DNA of 64,000 bases from Vreelandella zhaodongensis (GCF_013415115.1 NZ_JACCDD010000005.1:62001-126000); one strand, 5' to 3'. Shown: positions 53,719 to 62,577, numbered from the stretch's first letter. The notes: generated by a model not told the origin, from the sequence alone. Program-made: numbers and translations.

Positions 53719-54863
53719 GGCTGGCTCTCCTGCTCACGACTTAGGGCAGTGATAAGCTCACGCATAGCGGTGGCCTGCTCATCACTCATGGTGTCTCCAC
53801 TGGTTTGGGTAAAGAAATCGCTAAACATGTCCAACGCGCTGAACTGCAGCCGCTCGCGATCTAGCTGCTGACGCCCTCGCGCTTCCAGCATGCCAGGCTT
53901 CTCTAAATGCAGCACATTGGGGTAGACCTCGCGCAGCTTGCCCATGGGGTCAAGAATCGCGTGGCGGTCGGTCAGCCGTACTAACAGGTAGTCATCAGCC
54001 TGGGCATCAGCTCTGCCTTGTACTAACAGCTCGGCCAGTTCGCCTTCCAACACACGTACCTCTCGGCGCGGTATCAACGGGCGGTGTTCGATCTGGTTCA
54101 CCCCCTCTGGGCCAATATCCACCAGCGTGACGCCTTTGCGCTGGTTAGCCTCTGAGAAGCTGTATTTAAGCAGCGAGCCGCTGTAGCGAATATGTTCACC
54201 GCCGCGATATTGCGGGCCATGAAGGTGGCCTAAGGCGACATAGTCAAACGGCTGCATCGGCTCCCAAGCAACACTTTCCGCGCCTCCTAAGGTTAACGGG
54301 CGTTCTGAATCACTGGCACTGCCACCATCCACAAAGCAGTGGCTCATCAGTACGGTGGGACGGCCAACTTGGCGCTGGGTGTTGATACGTTCGACTAAGT
54401 AGCGGTGAGCACCATCAAAGTCGCGTACATCCACCGAAAACTGGCTGCGCACATACTCTGGGTCAGCGTAAGGAATACCGAACACATCCACGTCTGCCCC
54501 GTTAATCGACAGTGTCACGGGGTGATCGCAGGCGGATAGATCAGACAGAATATGCAGCCCTGCTTGGCGCAGGTGGCGCGCACCGAAGCCAAGGCGCTCA
54601 GCGCCGTCGTGGTTGCCAGAAATCATAATCACCGGCAAACCACGCTTTTCACACAACTCACCAAGCACGTCATCTAATAGCGTGACGGCGGCGGCTGGAG
54701 GCACCGAACGGTCATAGATATCACCAGCAATCAGCACAGCATCCACCGCATCGCGGTCAACAATCTCCAGCAGCTGATTCAGCACATGGCGTTGGTCTTC
54801 AAGCAGCGAGAGATTGTGAAACAGCCGCCCTAAGTGCCAATCGGCGGTATGAAGTAGTCGCAT
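53715..54863 (-). CDS. sbcD: SbcD, nuclease subunit of SbcCD
   Basis: A 382-residue metallophosphoesterase (Mre11 homologue). The metal-binding motifs in order are HTADWHLGR (about 5-13), LIAGDIYDRS, MISGNHDGAERL, SHCF and LGHLHGPQ. A C-terminal capping domain follows. The start at 54863 (MRLLHTADWHLG) matches the family start; a much longer open frame upstream (to 55028) runs into the terminator of the next gene and is not expected to be translated. It overlaps sbcC by ATGA. Confidence 0.97.
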   Translation of the reverse strand: MRLLHTADWHLGRLFHNLSLLEDQRHVLNQLLEIVDRDAVDAVLIAGDIYDRSVPPAAAVTLLDDVLGELCEKRGLPVIMISGNHDGAERLGFGARHLRQAGLHILSDLSACDHPVTLSINGADVDVFGIPYADPEYVRSQFSVDVRDFDGAHRYLVERINTQRQVGRPTVLMSHCFVDGGSASDSERPLTLGGAESVAWEPMQPFDYVALGHLHGPQYRGGEHIRYSGSLLKYSFSEANQRKGVTLVDIGPEGVNQIEHRPLIPRREVRVLEGELAELLVQGRADAQADDYLLVRLTDRHAILDPMGKLREVYPNVLHLEKPGMLEARGRQQLDRERLQFSALDMFSDFFTQTSGDTMSDEQATAMRELITALSREQESQP

Positions 54864-54936
54864 GGCAGGCTCAACGCAAAAAATATGACCTATCATAGCA
54901 ATCCACCTTCCAAACTGTCTTTCACCCTTCCGCAAA

Positions 54937-54959
54937 AAGCCCCGCACATGGCGGGGCTT
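54937..54959 (-). terminator. Intrinsic terminator after the dicarboxylate transporter
   Basis: 9-bp stem AAGCCCCGC / GCGGGGCTT with a 5-base loop, followed on the minus strand by TTTTT. It lies 24 bases past the transporter stop and separates it from sbcD. Confidence 0.85.
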
Positions 54960-54982
54960 AGAGAAGGGGTGCTGGCTGAGAC

Positions 54983-56641
54983 CTAGTTGCGGAATGCATC
55001 CGGGTACGTGGTTAGATCGATTCCCCACAACAGGGGGAGTAAGAAATAAACCGCCGCCACAATCAGCAGTAACGAAAAAATATTAAGCCAGAACCCATTG
55101 CGTACCATCTCAATAATTTTGATTTTACCGGTGGCAAAAATGATCGCGTTAGGCGGTGTCCCCACCGGCAGCATAAAGGCGCAGTTGGCTGCCATTGCCG
55201 CTGGCACCATCAGTACAAATGGGTGAATGTCCAGCGCCAGGGCCAGCGATGCCAGTACCGGAAGAATCATCGTGGCTGTTGCTGTGTTGGAGGTGATCTC
55301 GGTCAAAAACAGCACCATTCCAGCGGCTAACAAGATCACCAGCAAGAAGTTAACGCCCTCCAGCACACTCATCTGACCACCGATCCACACGGCTAATCCA
55401 GAAGAACTGAAACCAGCAGCAATCGCCAAACCACCGCCAAACAGCAGCAAAATACCCCAAGGCACATCCCTGGCGATATCCCATCCCAGTAGGCAACCAC
55501 CTTTGTTTGGCGAAGGAATCAAGAACAGTGCAATCGCCGCTACAATGGCGATCATCGTGTCGTTAATACCAGGAATAGCCAGAATCTGGCCTTGCCATAA
55601 GAAAGAACGGGTAATCCAGAAAAATGCCGCTGACAGGAAAACGACCAACACGGCCTTCTCTTCGAAGGTAATCCTTCCCAATGCTTCCTTCTCTTGGGCA
55701 ATAAGTGCTTTACCTCCGGGCAGGCTGCTAAATTTAATCGGGTAAATAAAACGCGTCAGCATCAGCCAACCAATAAACAGCAGTATCACAACGACTGGAA
55801 AAGCAAACATCATCCAGCTGGCAAAGGTGATTTCTACACCAAACAGCTCATTCACGATCGCTGCCAGAATAATATTAGGAGGGGTACCAATCAGCGTTCC
55901 TAAACCACCGATCGTGCCGCCGTAACCAACCCCAAAAATGAGCGCCTTGCTGAATTTATCAATGTCTTCGCTATGGTCACCCTCGCTTTTATTCAGCTCC
56001 TGGGTCACCTGATACACAATCGCGGTGCCGATAGGCAGCATCATCATGACCGACGCGGTATTGGATACCCACATCGACAAAAAGCCGGTGGCCGCCATAA
56101 AGCCGAACACAATACTGTTAATGCTAGTGCCCAGTACCGAAATAATATTGAGTGCAATACGCTTATGCAGGTCCCATTTCTCCATCGCCAGAGCAATCAT
56201 AAAACCGCCGAGGAAAAGGAAAATAATAGGATTGCCATAAGCCGCTGTTACCGCACTACTCTCAAGCGCCCCAGTAATGGGCAGTAGCACGATGGGCAGC
56301 AGCGACGTGACCGGAATAGGGATCGCTTCGGTGATCCACCAAACAGCCACCCATAGCGTGGTGGCAAGTACCATTCGGCCTTCTATGCTCAGGTCCGCAG
56401 GGTGAAAAAACAGCAGTACAAACGCAAACAGCATCGGCCCTAACACCAAGCCAACCTTTTGAGCTTTAGTATAAGCAGGCGGTTTCGGCGGTTTGCCACC
56501 CGCGCTTTGTTGCTTGCCTGAAGGGTTAGAGGATGAACGCCCTGCGCCAGAGGCTGGCAACGCGCACATAAGTAGATGTTTGACTTGGTCATGGGAGTGC
56601 CAAAGCGAATCCCAGAGCGTCATCGTGGCAGTTCTGCGCAT
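54983..56641 (-). CDS. DASS-family (SLC13) sodium/dicarboxylate symporter
   Basis: A 552-residue transporter with about 11-12 helices after a polar, Pro/Ser/Gly-rich N-terminal tail (about 1-60). Both SNT motifs that bind substrate and Na+ in VcINDY are present: MWVSNTASVMMMLPIG (about 191) and EITSNTATATMILPVL (near 450). The family usually imports succinate, malate, fumarate or related di/tricarboxylates. No obvious ribosome-binding site marks the start at 56641; MTLWDS at 56623 is an alternative. It is distinct from the SLC13-RCK protein at 41854. Confidence 0.93.
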   Translation of the reverse strand: MRRTATMTLWDSLWHSHDQVKHLLMCALPASGAGRSSSNPSGKQQSAGGKPPKPPAYTKAQKVGLVLGPMLFAFVLLFFHPADLSIEGRMVLATTLWVAVWWITEAIPIPVTSLLPIVLLPITGALESSAVTAAYGNPIIFLFLGGFMIALAMEKWDLHKRIALNIISVLGTSINSIVFGFMAATGFLSMWVSNTASVMMMLPIGTAIVYQVTQELNKSEGDHSEDIDKFSKALIFGVGYGGTIGGLGTLIGTPPNIILAAIVNELFGVEITFASWMMFAFPVVVILLFIGWLMLTRFIYPIKFSSLPGGKALIAQEKEALGRITFEEKAVLVVFLSAAFFWITRSFLWQGQILAIPGINDTMIAIVAAIALFLIPSPNKGGCLLGWDIARDVPWGILLLFGGGLAIAAGFSSSGLAVWIGGQMSVLEGVNFLLVILLAAGMVLFLTEITSNTATATMILPVLASLALALDIHPFVLMVPAAMAANCAFMLPVGTPPNAIIFATGKIKIIEMVRNGFWLNIFSLLLIVAAVYFLLPLLWGIDLTTYPDAFRN

Positions 56642-56893
56642 TATTTAAGTACCGCTCGCAGTCAGGTGAACGAAAGGCCGCTTCGTAAAGCAAAACCCTA
56701 TGACGTATTAAAAAACTAGCTAGCTTTTTCGGTGCCCTTTATTCACTGCGGGAAAGGATTAGTCCAGCGAACTGCCGGAAATTACAACCAAAGTCTAACC
56801 ACTTTAGTCGCATTTATTAATTTGCCTTACCCTGACATGACACTGCGCTCTTATCACGGTAGGTTTGAGTCGCTTTTCCAAGGAGATACTCAC

Positions 56894-57523
56894 GTGCTCG
56901 ACCGTTTCGCCATGCCGCTAACCCATCGTCCACTGGCCAGTTTGGCTCGGCATCTCAACAGCAGACAAATTACTCCTGATCAAGTCACCCTGGTTGCTTT
57001 TCTGGTTGGCATGAGCGCACTACCGCTACTGGCCTTTGAATATTACGTTTTAGCACTAATAGCGATTTTATTGAACCGACTGGGTGACGGGCTGGATGGT
57101 GCCCTTGCCCGACTAAGCGGCCAGCAAAGCGATGCAGGCGGGTTTATTGATATCGGGTTGGATTTTGTCTTTTATGCCGCGATAGTACTGGGGTTTGCGC
57201 TGGCTAACCCCACGCAAAATGCGCTAGCGGCGGCGGTACTGCTATTCGCGTTTATCGGAACGGGGACTTCGTTTTTAGCCTTTGCTATTGCGGCGAAAGC
57301 TCGCAATGTCGAACGGCCAAACTTTCCACAAAAAGCCTTTTACTATTTAGAGGGCTTAACCGAAGGGACAGAAACCATTATCGCGCTGGTGCTATTCTGT
57401 CTCTTCCCACAGCATTTCCCTTGGCTAGCGGGCCTGTTTGCAGCCGCTTGCCTAGTCACAGCAGCCACACGGCTATGGGGCGGTTATTGGACACTGAAGC
57501 ACTCTCGAGGCATTGGACGCTAG
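56894..57523 (+). CDS. CDP-alcohol phosphatidyltransferase family enzyme
   Basis: A 209-residue membrane enzyme. The complete catalytic motif D-x2-DG-x2-AR-x8-G-x3-D-x3-D is present (DGLDGALAR ... GGFIDIGLD, about 62-87), flanked by about six helices. Such enzymes exchange CMP of a CDP-diacylglycerol-type donor for an alcohol (glycerol phosphate, serine, inositol phosphate or others); the alcohol cannot be read here. The start is GTG at 56894, with AAGGAG eight bases upstream. In-frame ATGs further upstream (56732, 56837) have no ribosome-binding site. The family label is secure, the product is not. Confidence 0.88.
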   Translation: MLDRFAMPLTHRPLASLARHLNSRQITPDQVTLVAFLVGMSALPLLAFEYYVLALIAILLNRLGDGLDGALARLSGQQSDAGGFIDIGLDFVFYAAIVLGFALANPTQNALAAAVLLFAFIGTGTSFLAFAIAAKARNVERPNFPQKAFYYLEGLTEGTETIIALVLFCLFPQHFPWLAGLFAAACLVTAATRLWGGYWTLKHSRGIGR

Positions 57524-57657
57524 AAATATTAGACCATATCGCTTAATGAAATCCTTGTCAGATAGGCAATCATTGGCCCCAGTTAACTTTTATAAATATT
57601 TTGCCTATGCAATTGCTTCTCACAAAACACTGTATTAGCCTCAATGGATACAAGTAG

Positions 57658-57703
57658 TGTACAACGTATATGGTTACTCTGTTTGTACAACAGTCATTGT
57701 ACG
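57658..57703. promoter_or_regulatory. Repeated TTGTACA-type half sites upstream of small gene
   Basis: TGTACAAC occurs at 57658 and 57684 (26 bases apart), the second within the palindrome TTGTACAA (57683-57690), and a third TTGTACG at 57697. All lie within 70 bases of the start at 57724. They could be operator sites for an unknown regulator. Confidence 0.35.
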
Positions 57704-57723
57704 CATTCACAAGGAGTCGTGGC

Positions 57724-58047
57724 ATGCACAACACCCAACTAGCAGACATTTCTCAAGCAGGTCTCCAATTAGCGATCCAAGAGATCAAAGAAGAAATGTT
57801 TGACACCCCAGAGTGCGACTACACCATCGCTAAACTGCTTAGCCATTGCGGCCAGTTTGAAGCAGCTGAACGTCATATCGACGAAATGTTGCTGAAATGG
57901 GGAGCCTCCCCAGATGTAGTCACCCTTACCGAACAGGCCTATGCCGATATGGCAGCCTTAAGCACAACTGATACCGTACCATCTACCTCTCACACGGCAC
58001 ACGGTCTTTCATACTTCACACCCACCGCCCCAACAGCCGTCGCTTAA
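57724..58047 (+). CDS. Small hypothetical protein, helical
   Basis: A 107-residue soluble protein. Residues about 1-80 look helical and TPR-like (DYTIAKLLSHCGQFEAAERHIDEMLLKWG), with a Thr/Ser-rich tail. I do not recognise the family. AAGGAG precedes the ATG and a strong terminator follows at 58071-58106, so it is a monocistronic gene. Repeated TTGTACA sites lie upstream. Confidence 0.65.
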   Translation: MHNTQLADISQAGLQLAIQEIKEEMFDTPECDYTIAKLLSHCGQFEAAERHIDEMLLKWGASPDVVTLTEQAYADMAALSTTDTVPSTSHTAHGLSYFTPTAPTAVA

Positions 58048-58070
58048 TTACTTACCCACGCAATAAAATA

Positions 58071-58106
58071 AAACGGCTTGCCGCTTAGAGAGCAAGCCGT
58101 TCTTTT
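58071..58106 (+). terminator. Intrinsic terminator
   Basis: Stem AACGGCTTGC / GCAAGCCGTT with a 10-base loop followed by CTTTT, 24 bases past the stop of the small gene. Confidence 0.85.
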
Positions 58107-58286
58107 GTGACCCGTGAAGCACTTGCACCCACTCGCATCGCTATAACCTGACATGATCATCTCCGCCAATGTGCTAGAGAAGCCCTTCCCCCAGCGCCAT
58201 TACCAGTGAGCGCCTTGCACTGCCTTATGGTGAGTATCTAAAAGTCGACGCATAAAGGATGTCACTGGAAGTCATCAACACAATCG

Positions 58287-58313
58287 TTGACAGGCTAACG
58301 TTCTTTATATAGA
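58287..58313 (+). promoter_or_regulatory. Candidate promoter of the XRE-cupin/azlCD operon
   Basis: TTGACA at 58287-58292 is a perfect -35 box. TATAGA (58308-58313) could be a -10 at a short 15-base spacing. The -10 sits inside the 32-bp palindrome, so a bound repressor would block it. Confidence 0.45.
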
Positions 58314-58331
58314 ACGTTCTATATAAAGAAC
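58300..58331. promoter_or_regulatory. Perfect 32-bp palindrome, likely autoregulatory operator
   Basis: The two 16-base halves GTTCTTTATATAGAAC and GTTCTATATAAAGAAC are exact reverse complements. Each half is itself nearly palindromic (GTTCT ... AGAAC), so it reads as two adjacent 16-bp dimer sites. It ends 17 bases before the XRE-cupin ATG and overlaps the predicted -10, the expected place for repression by the downstream regulator. Confidence 0.75.
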
Positions 58332-58347
58332 AGCTGGACGACAGGTC

Positions 58348-58875
58348 ATGGATAAGCCCTCACTCAACACGCTAGGCCAACACCTTCAAGCACTTCGGCT
58401 TGAGCGGGGCTGGTCGCTGTCGCATTTAGCCAATAAAGCGGGTATTGCCAAATCTAACCTGTGCCGCCTTGAGCAAGGCAACGGCAATCCAACTCTGGAT
58501 ACTATCTGGCGGTTGGCAGTACAGCTTAACGTGCCCTTCGGCACGTTGGTTGCCCCCATTAATGTGCCTCTCGGCGAAGATGGCGTGCAGGTGCAGCTGA
58601 TTGATCAGGGAAAAGGCGTGCCCCAGGTAGATGCTTACTGGATGCGTTGTGCTCCCCATACCCTGCGCCACGCTGAAGCTCATACACGGGGTACTCAAGA
58701 AACGCTGACCCTGATTAGCGGCTGGTTAGAAGTAGGTCCAGAGGGAGCCACCACAGTGCTAACGCCTGGAGAGACCAAAACGTTTCCCGCCGACCAGCCA
58801 CACTGCTACCGCACCCAAGACCAAGAAGCCACCATGCTACTCACCGTTACCTACGGCGAACAGGGAGATGCATAA
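58348..58875 (+). CDS. XRE-family regulator with C-terminal cupin domain
   Basis: A 175-residue regulator. The HTH_3 domain (about 8-62, RGWSLSHLANKAGIAKSNLCRLEQGNGNPTLDTIWRLA) is followed by a cupin sensor domain (about 105-172, with the second-motif TFPADQPHCY). Regulators of this kind sit in front of azlCD transporter genes and probably sense an amino acid or related compound. The stop overlaps the azlC start (TAATG). A 32-bp palindrome upstream is the likely operator. Confidence 0.9.
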   Translation: MDKPSLNTLGQHLQALRLERGWSLSHLANKAGIAKSNLCRLEQGNGNPTLDTIWRLAVQLNVPFGTLVAPINVPLGEDGVQVQLIDQGKGVPQVDAYWMRCAPHTLRHAEAHTRGTQETLTLISGWLEVGPEGATTVLTPGETKTFPADQPHCYRTQDQEATMLLTVTYGEQGDA

Positions 58876-59597
58876 TGAACCAACTTGCCAACCACTCGCC
58901 GTGGCGTAGCGCACTGCAGGGCGTACGGGAAGCCATTCCTCTATTAGGCGGCTACATTCCAGTGGCGCTGTCGTTCGGGTTAGTGGCTAGCCAGGCAGGC
59001 TTTAGCACGCTGGAAGCCACGGCTATTTCAGCGCTAATTTACGCAGGCGCTTCACAGTTTCTGTTTGTCGGTATGATCGCCACCGGCGCACCGCTATGGT
59101 TGGTGGTGGCGCTAACACTGCTGATCAACGTACGCCATGTGGTGTACGGCCCCAACCTAGCCGGACTATTACCACGCAGTCGCCACTGGCCTTGGCTAAT
59201 GCATGGTCTCACCGATCAAGTGTTTGCCCTGGCCTTAACCCGGCTTCCACAGCTGCCAGACGCTAAGCGTTTTAGCTGGTTTGTGGGCGCATCGCTACTA
59301 GCGTGGAGTGCATGGATTGTAGGTACTACGGTGGGCGCCACAGCAGGTGAAGCATTTACCGCACGCTGGCCGCTACTGGGAGAAATCATGCCCTTCGCAC
59401 TGCCCGCACTATTTTTGACCATGGTGGCACCGCGATTCACCAATAAACGCTGGGCAGCCGCCATGGGGTGCGCCATTTTAACCGCACTGGGCTTAACCAT
59501 CGCGGGGTGGAGCAACGTGGCTATTCCGCTTGCTGCTGCCTGCGGCGCACTGTGCTTTTACATGGTGAAATTCGAAACATGGAGGCGCACATCATGA
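58875..59597 (+). CDS. azlC: AzlC-family branched-chain amino-acid exporter subunit
   Basis: A 240-residue membrane protein with about seven helices. Family features are the N-terminal IPLLGGYIPVALSFGLVASQAGF (about 20-42) and the block AGASQFLFVGMIATGAPLWLVVALTLLINVRHVVYG (about 58-93). AzlC works with AzlD to expel branched-chain amino acids or toxic analogues such as 4-azaleucine. It is co-translated with the XRE gene upstream and azlD downstream (ATGA overlap). Confidence 0.93.
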   Translation: MNQLANHSPWRSALQGVREAIPLLGGYIPVALSFGLVASQAGFSTLEATAISALIYAGASQFLFVGMIATGAPLWLVVALTLLINVRHVVYGPNLAGLLPRSRHWPWLMHGLTDQVFALALTRLPQLPDAKRFSWFVGASLLAWSAWIVGTTVGATAGEAFTARWPLLGEIMPFALPALFLTMVAPRFTNKRWAAAMGCAILTALGLTIAGWSNVAIPLAAACGALCFYMVKFETWRRTS

Positions 59598-59926
59598 GTA
59601 TCGAGCTATGGCTAGCCGTGGCGGTTTCCGCTATTGGCACTCTACTGATGCGCGTGGTGCCCTTCTTATGGATGCAGCGTCGCCTGGGTAGCGACACGGG
59701 CATTAACACGATGCCTCAGTGGCTGGGTATTCTTGGGCCATTAATGATTGCCGCCGTGCTGGGAGTTTCCATTGTGCCAGTCAACCCAAGCGCTATTTCC
59801 TGGCTAGCCACCGCCATCGGGCTTTCCATCACGCTACTGGTGTGGTGGCGGTTACGTTCTTTAGGCTGGCCCGTGGCTGCCGGAGTCGCGGCGTTTGGCT
59901 TAGTAGAGCTCGTAGCAACGCTTTAA
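59594..59926 (+). CDS. azlD: AzlD-family small partner subunit
   Basis: A 110-residue membrane protein with three to four helices, typical AzlD (VSAIGTLLMRVVPFLWMQRRL near the start). It is the partner of AzlC in export. The ATG at 59594 overlaps the azlC stop as ATGA, with GGAGG eight bases upstream. Its stop overlaps the stop of the convergent beta-lactamase-like gene in a shared TTAA (59923-59926). Confidence 0.92.
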   Translation: MSIELWLAVAVSAIGTLLMRVVPFLWMQRRLGSDTGINTMPQWLGILGPLMIAAVLGVSIVPVNPSAISWLATAIGLSITLLVWWRLRSLGWPVAAGVAAFGLVELVATL

Positions 59927-61272
59927 CGCTTGGCCGCTTTTTCCATCAAGTACTCCGCCACGGCTTGGTAGGCGGGTAGCGAAGTAGGATCGTTAGCCGC
60001 ATTGCCCGCCATCGGGTGCGATGCAAAGCGCACAATCACCATCTCAGCGGTAGGGTCAATATAAATGGTTTGTCCGTGTACGCCTCTAGCGGCAAAGGCA
60101 CCATGCTCGTTATGCAGCGACCACCACATGCCACGGTAGCTGCCGCCAGGTAAGTAACGGTAGTCCGCGGCCGCAAACGCTTGTCTGTCGCCGCCTTGTC
60201 GAATGCGCTCAACGGCCGCGGCGGGAAATAGCTGCTCGCCATTCATTCGGCCTTCATTGAGCACCAGCTGCCCTACCCTGGCCATATCCCGAAGGCCCGC
60301 ACTCAAGCCACCACCAGCGAACGGCGTACCGATAGAATCTACCGTAAAGTAGCCATCCTGTTCCATGCCTAACCGCTGCCAAAGTCGCGAAGACAACAGC
60401 GATGCCACCGACTCGCCCGTCGTGCGCGCGATCACCCATCCCAATGCATCGGTGTTGATCGTTTTATAGCCAAATACTTGCCCGTGCTCGCCTTGCGGTT
60501 GCACCGTCGCTAAATACTCATAATAGGTGCGCGGTCCGGTGTAATCGTCTGGTTTGGGTAACGGGCTTGCCGCGGCATTGTAGGCCCAGATTTCAGCGTT
60601 GGGATCACTGTAATCTTCGCTGTAAGCAAGACCAGTGGTCATCTCAAGCAACTGTTTTACAGTGGCATTACCAAAAGCACTGTCGGCTAATTCCGGCAGA
60701 ATATCCCCCACCAACACCTGCTCATTCAGCACGCCTTCTGCCACCAGAATTTCACCCAGCAAGCCAGTCATGGATTTAGTCACCGACATAGCGCCGTGCT
60801 GGCCCGTTTCATCTAAACAACCGGAATAAACCTCATACACCACTTGTCCCTGGTGAAGTATCAGCAGACCATCGGTGTAGTTCTCATTTAGCGATGCCTG
60901 CCAAGACATAGACTCGCTACCGTCAATCGGGGTGAAAGTGACATCGTTTATCGCGTCATCTAATGCGTAGGTCAGCGGCACAGGCGCGCCCAACCCACGG
61001 CTAACCTGCTTAGTGGGCAGTAGCTCGCGGAAGTGACACACCGTCCAGCGCATTTTGGGGAAGCTAAAGTAGTTGGAGTCCGGCTGGCCAATCACCCGCT
61101 CCGGCGCGGGAGGAAAACCCTGCATCCATCCTAGCCGGTTAGGGTCAGAGTCTTCAGCGCTTAATACCTGAGTGCTCGCCTGCTGAGCATTAGCGGAGAC
61201 CGCCCAGCTAAGGAGTACAACGGGTATCACAAACGTAAAAACAGCGATAAAACGGCAACGTATCAGCGGCAT
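59923..61272 (-). CDS. Exported serine hydrolase, class C beta-lactamase-like
   Basis: A 449-residue protein with a signal peptide (about 8-29, ending SANAQQ). The serine beta-lactamase/transpeptidase fold has the active SxxK at Ser163-Lys166 (AMSVTKSMTG), a YSEDY segment where the Tyr-x-Asn/Ser motif is expected, and HGQTIYIDP near the C-terminus. Members of this broad family are esterases, D-aminopeptidases or lactonase-like enzymes as often as true beta-lactamases, so substrate is open. AAGGAG precedes the ATG at 61272, favouring it over the longer frame to 61509. Confidence 0.85.
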   Translation of the reverse strand: MPLIRCRFIAVFTFVIPVVLLSWAVSANAQQASTQVLSAEDSDPNRLGWMQGFPPAPERVIGQPDSNYFSFPKMRWTVCHFRELLPTKQVSRGLGAPVPLTYALDDAINDVTFTPIDGSESMSWQASLNENYTDGLLILHQGQVVYEVYSGCLDETGQHGAMSVTKSMTGLLGEILVAEGVLNEQVLVGDILPELADSAFGNATVKQLLEMTTGLAYSEDYSDPNAEIWAYNAAASPLPKPDDYTGPRTYYEYLATVQPQGEHGQVFGYKTINTDALGWVIARTTGESVASLLSSRLWQRLGMEQDGYFTVDSIGTPFAGGGLSAGLRDMARVGQLVLNEGRMNGEQLFPAAAVERIRQGGDRQAFAAADYRYLPGGSYRGMWWSLHNEHGAFAARGVHGQTIYIDPTAEMVIVRFASHPMAGNAANDPTSLPAYQAVAEYLMEKAAKR

Positions 61273-61752
61273 TACCAGCTCCTTGGTTAGCTGTTCAGGC
61301 TCAAGATGAACAGGCAATGCACCCAGTATAGATAGAAAATCCTCTTGCCTAACAGAACAGTTGGCGTCAACGCCAAAAGCCCAGCAGCGAGCTGGGCTTT
61401 TGGTAGAAAGCGAGGTCGGCGCTGCATTCCTTGCAGCGCGCAGTGCAACATCCTGTTTAGGCATATCCGTTGCCACACTGATACTGACATTAGGCGCTAA
61501 TTCAATCACTCACTGTGCGCTGGCGTACACAGTTGCAAAATACTCACAGCCCAAAAAATTTACCGCTTCTACGCCTACTTAAATGAGCGCTATGTGCGAT
61601 AACGTACAGAGTTTATTTCCAAGCACTCTATACTTAAAAGATATGTGCCTATCAACTTGAGGTGGCCAACCCTAAAACACACAATTCGGCACCCCTAGGT
61701 GGACGACTTTTCATCAGAAGCGGCGCGTCAATTAAGGATAAGGTGATATTCA
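61273..61752. other. 480-base gap between divergent hydrolase and Crp/Fnr genes
   Basis: No convincing gene. The frame of the hydrolase stays open upstream to 61509, but this part contains a strong hairpin (61373-61403) and lacks a ribosome-binding site at its start. The right half (61560-61750) must hold the promoter of the first Crp/Fnr gene. I see no other feature. Confidence 0.5.
61373..61403. terminator. Isolated 13-bp hairpin in the hydrolase leader
   Basis: Perfect stem CCAAAAGCCCAGC / GCTGGGCTTTTGG with a 5-base loop; TTTT lies in the stem on either strand. It is 100 bases upstream of the hydrolase start and not directly behind any gene, so it may be an attenuator or the terminator of an unseen small transcript. 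Confidence 0.6.
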
Positions 61753-62472
61753 ATGCTTGAACCACGTGATTTTCAGCAAAATGCGTTGCTTGGTTTACTG
61801 CCGCAAGAAGAACTGAACCGCCTTTTGCCTCATTTTGAGGAAGTGACGCTTACCCTGGGTCAATCGCTGTGTGAATCAGGGCAGCACATGAACTATGTCT
61901 ACTTTCCGCTGGATTCCATCGTCTCGCTACTGTGCGTAATGGAGAATGGTGCCTCTACGGAAATTGCTGTCGTAGGCTATGAAGGAGTCGTGGGCGTATC
62001 GTTGTTCATGGGCGGTGAAACCACCCCCAGCCGCGCGATCGTGCAGAGTGCCGGAAAAGCACTACGCCTAAAAGGCCAGCTGCTCAAAAACGAATTTTAC
62101 CGCGCTGGCCCCATGCAGCGACTGCTGCTGCGCTATACCCAAGCCCTGCTGACACAAATGGCGCAAACAGCAGTTTGCAATCGCCATCATAACCTCGACC
62201 AGCAGCTATGCCGCTGGCTGCTACTCAGTCTTGACCGACTACGAGGCAATGAACTGATTATGACTCAGGAGTTAATTGCCAACATGCTGGGCGTTCGTCG
62301 CGAGGGAGTCACCGAGGCGGCGGGTAAACTGCAGAGGGCTGGCCTGATCTCCTACCACCGAGGGCATATCAACGTGCTTGACCGACTAGGCCTAGAAGAG
62401 CGGGTTTGCGAATGCTATTCGGTCGTTAAGGACGAGTATGACCGCTTGTTAAACCACCATAACGTTATGTGA
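61753..62472 (+). CDS. Crp/Fnr-type regulator, first of a tandem pair
   Basis: A 239-residue regulator with a cyclic-nucleotide-binding-like domain (about 20-135, VYFPLDSIVSLLCVMENGASTEIAVVGYEGVVGVS) and a C-terminal winged HTH (about 170-215, TQELIANMLGVRREGVTEAAGKLQRAGLI). The phosphate-binding cassette Arg of true CRP is not obvious and there is no Fnr Cys cluster, so the signal may be neither cAMP nor an Fe-S cluster. It is followed by a paralogue at 62672. AAGG lies upstream of the ATG. Confidence 0.9.
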   Translation: MLEPRDFQQNALLGLLPQEELNRLLPHFEEVTLTLGQSLCESGQHMNYVYFPLDSIVSLLCVMENGASTEIAVVGYEGVVGVSLFMGGETTPSRAIVQSAGKALRLKGQLLKNEFYRAGPMQRLLLRYTQALLTQMAQTAVCNRHHNLDQQLCRWLLLSLDRLRGNELIMTQELIANMLGVRREGVTEAAGKLQRAGLISYHRGHINVLDRLGLEERVCECYSVVKDEYDRLLNHHNVM

Positions 62473-62577
62473 GCGATAGAAATGAAGCCGCTAACATAAT
62501 GCTAATAGTTTTAGCGAGTTATGTACGCTAGCGTGCCGACGCTTGATTTATCCAATGTTAATATGTGGATACATAGC

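Noticed and set aside
53715..55028. Longer SbcD start at 55028
   Set aside because: It would read through the terminator hairpin at 54937-54959 and into the transporter gene; the family start is at 54863.
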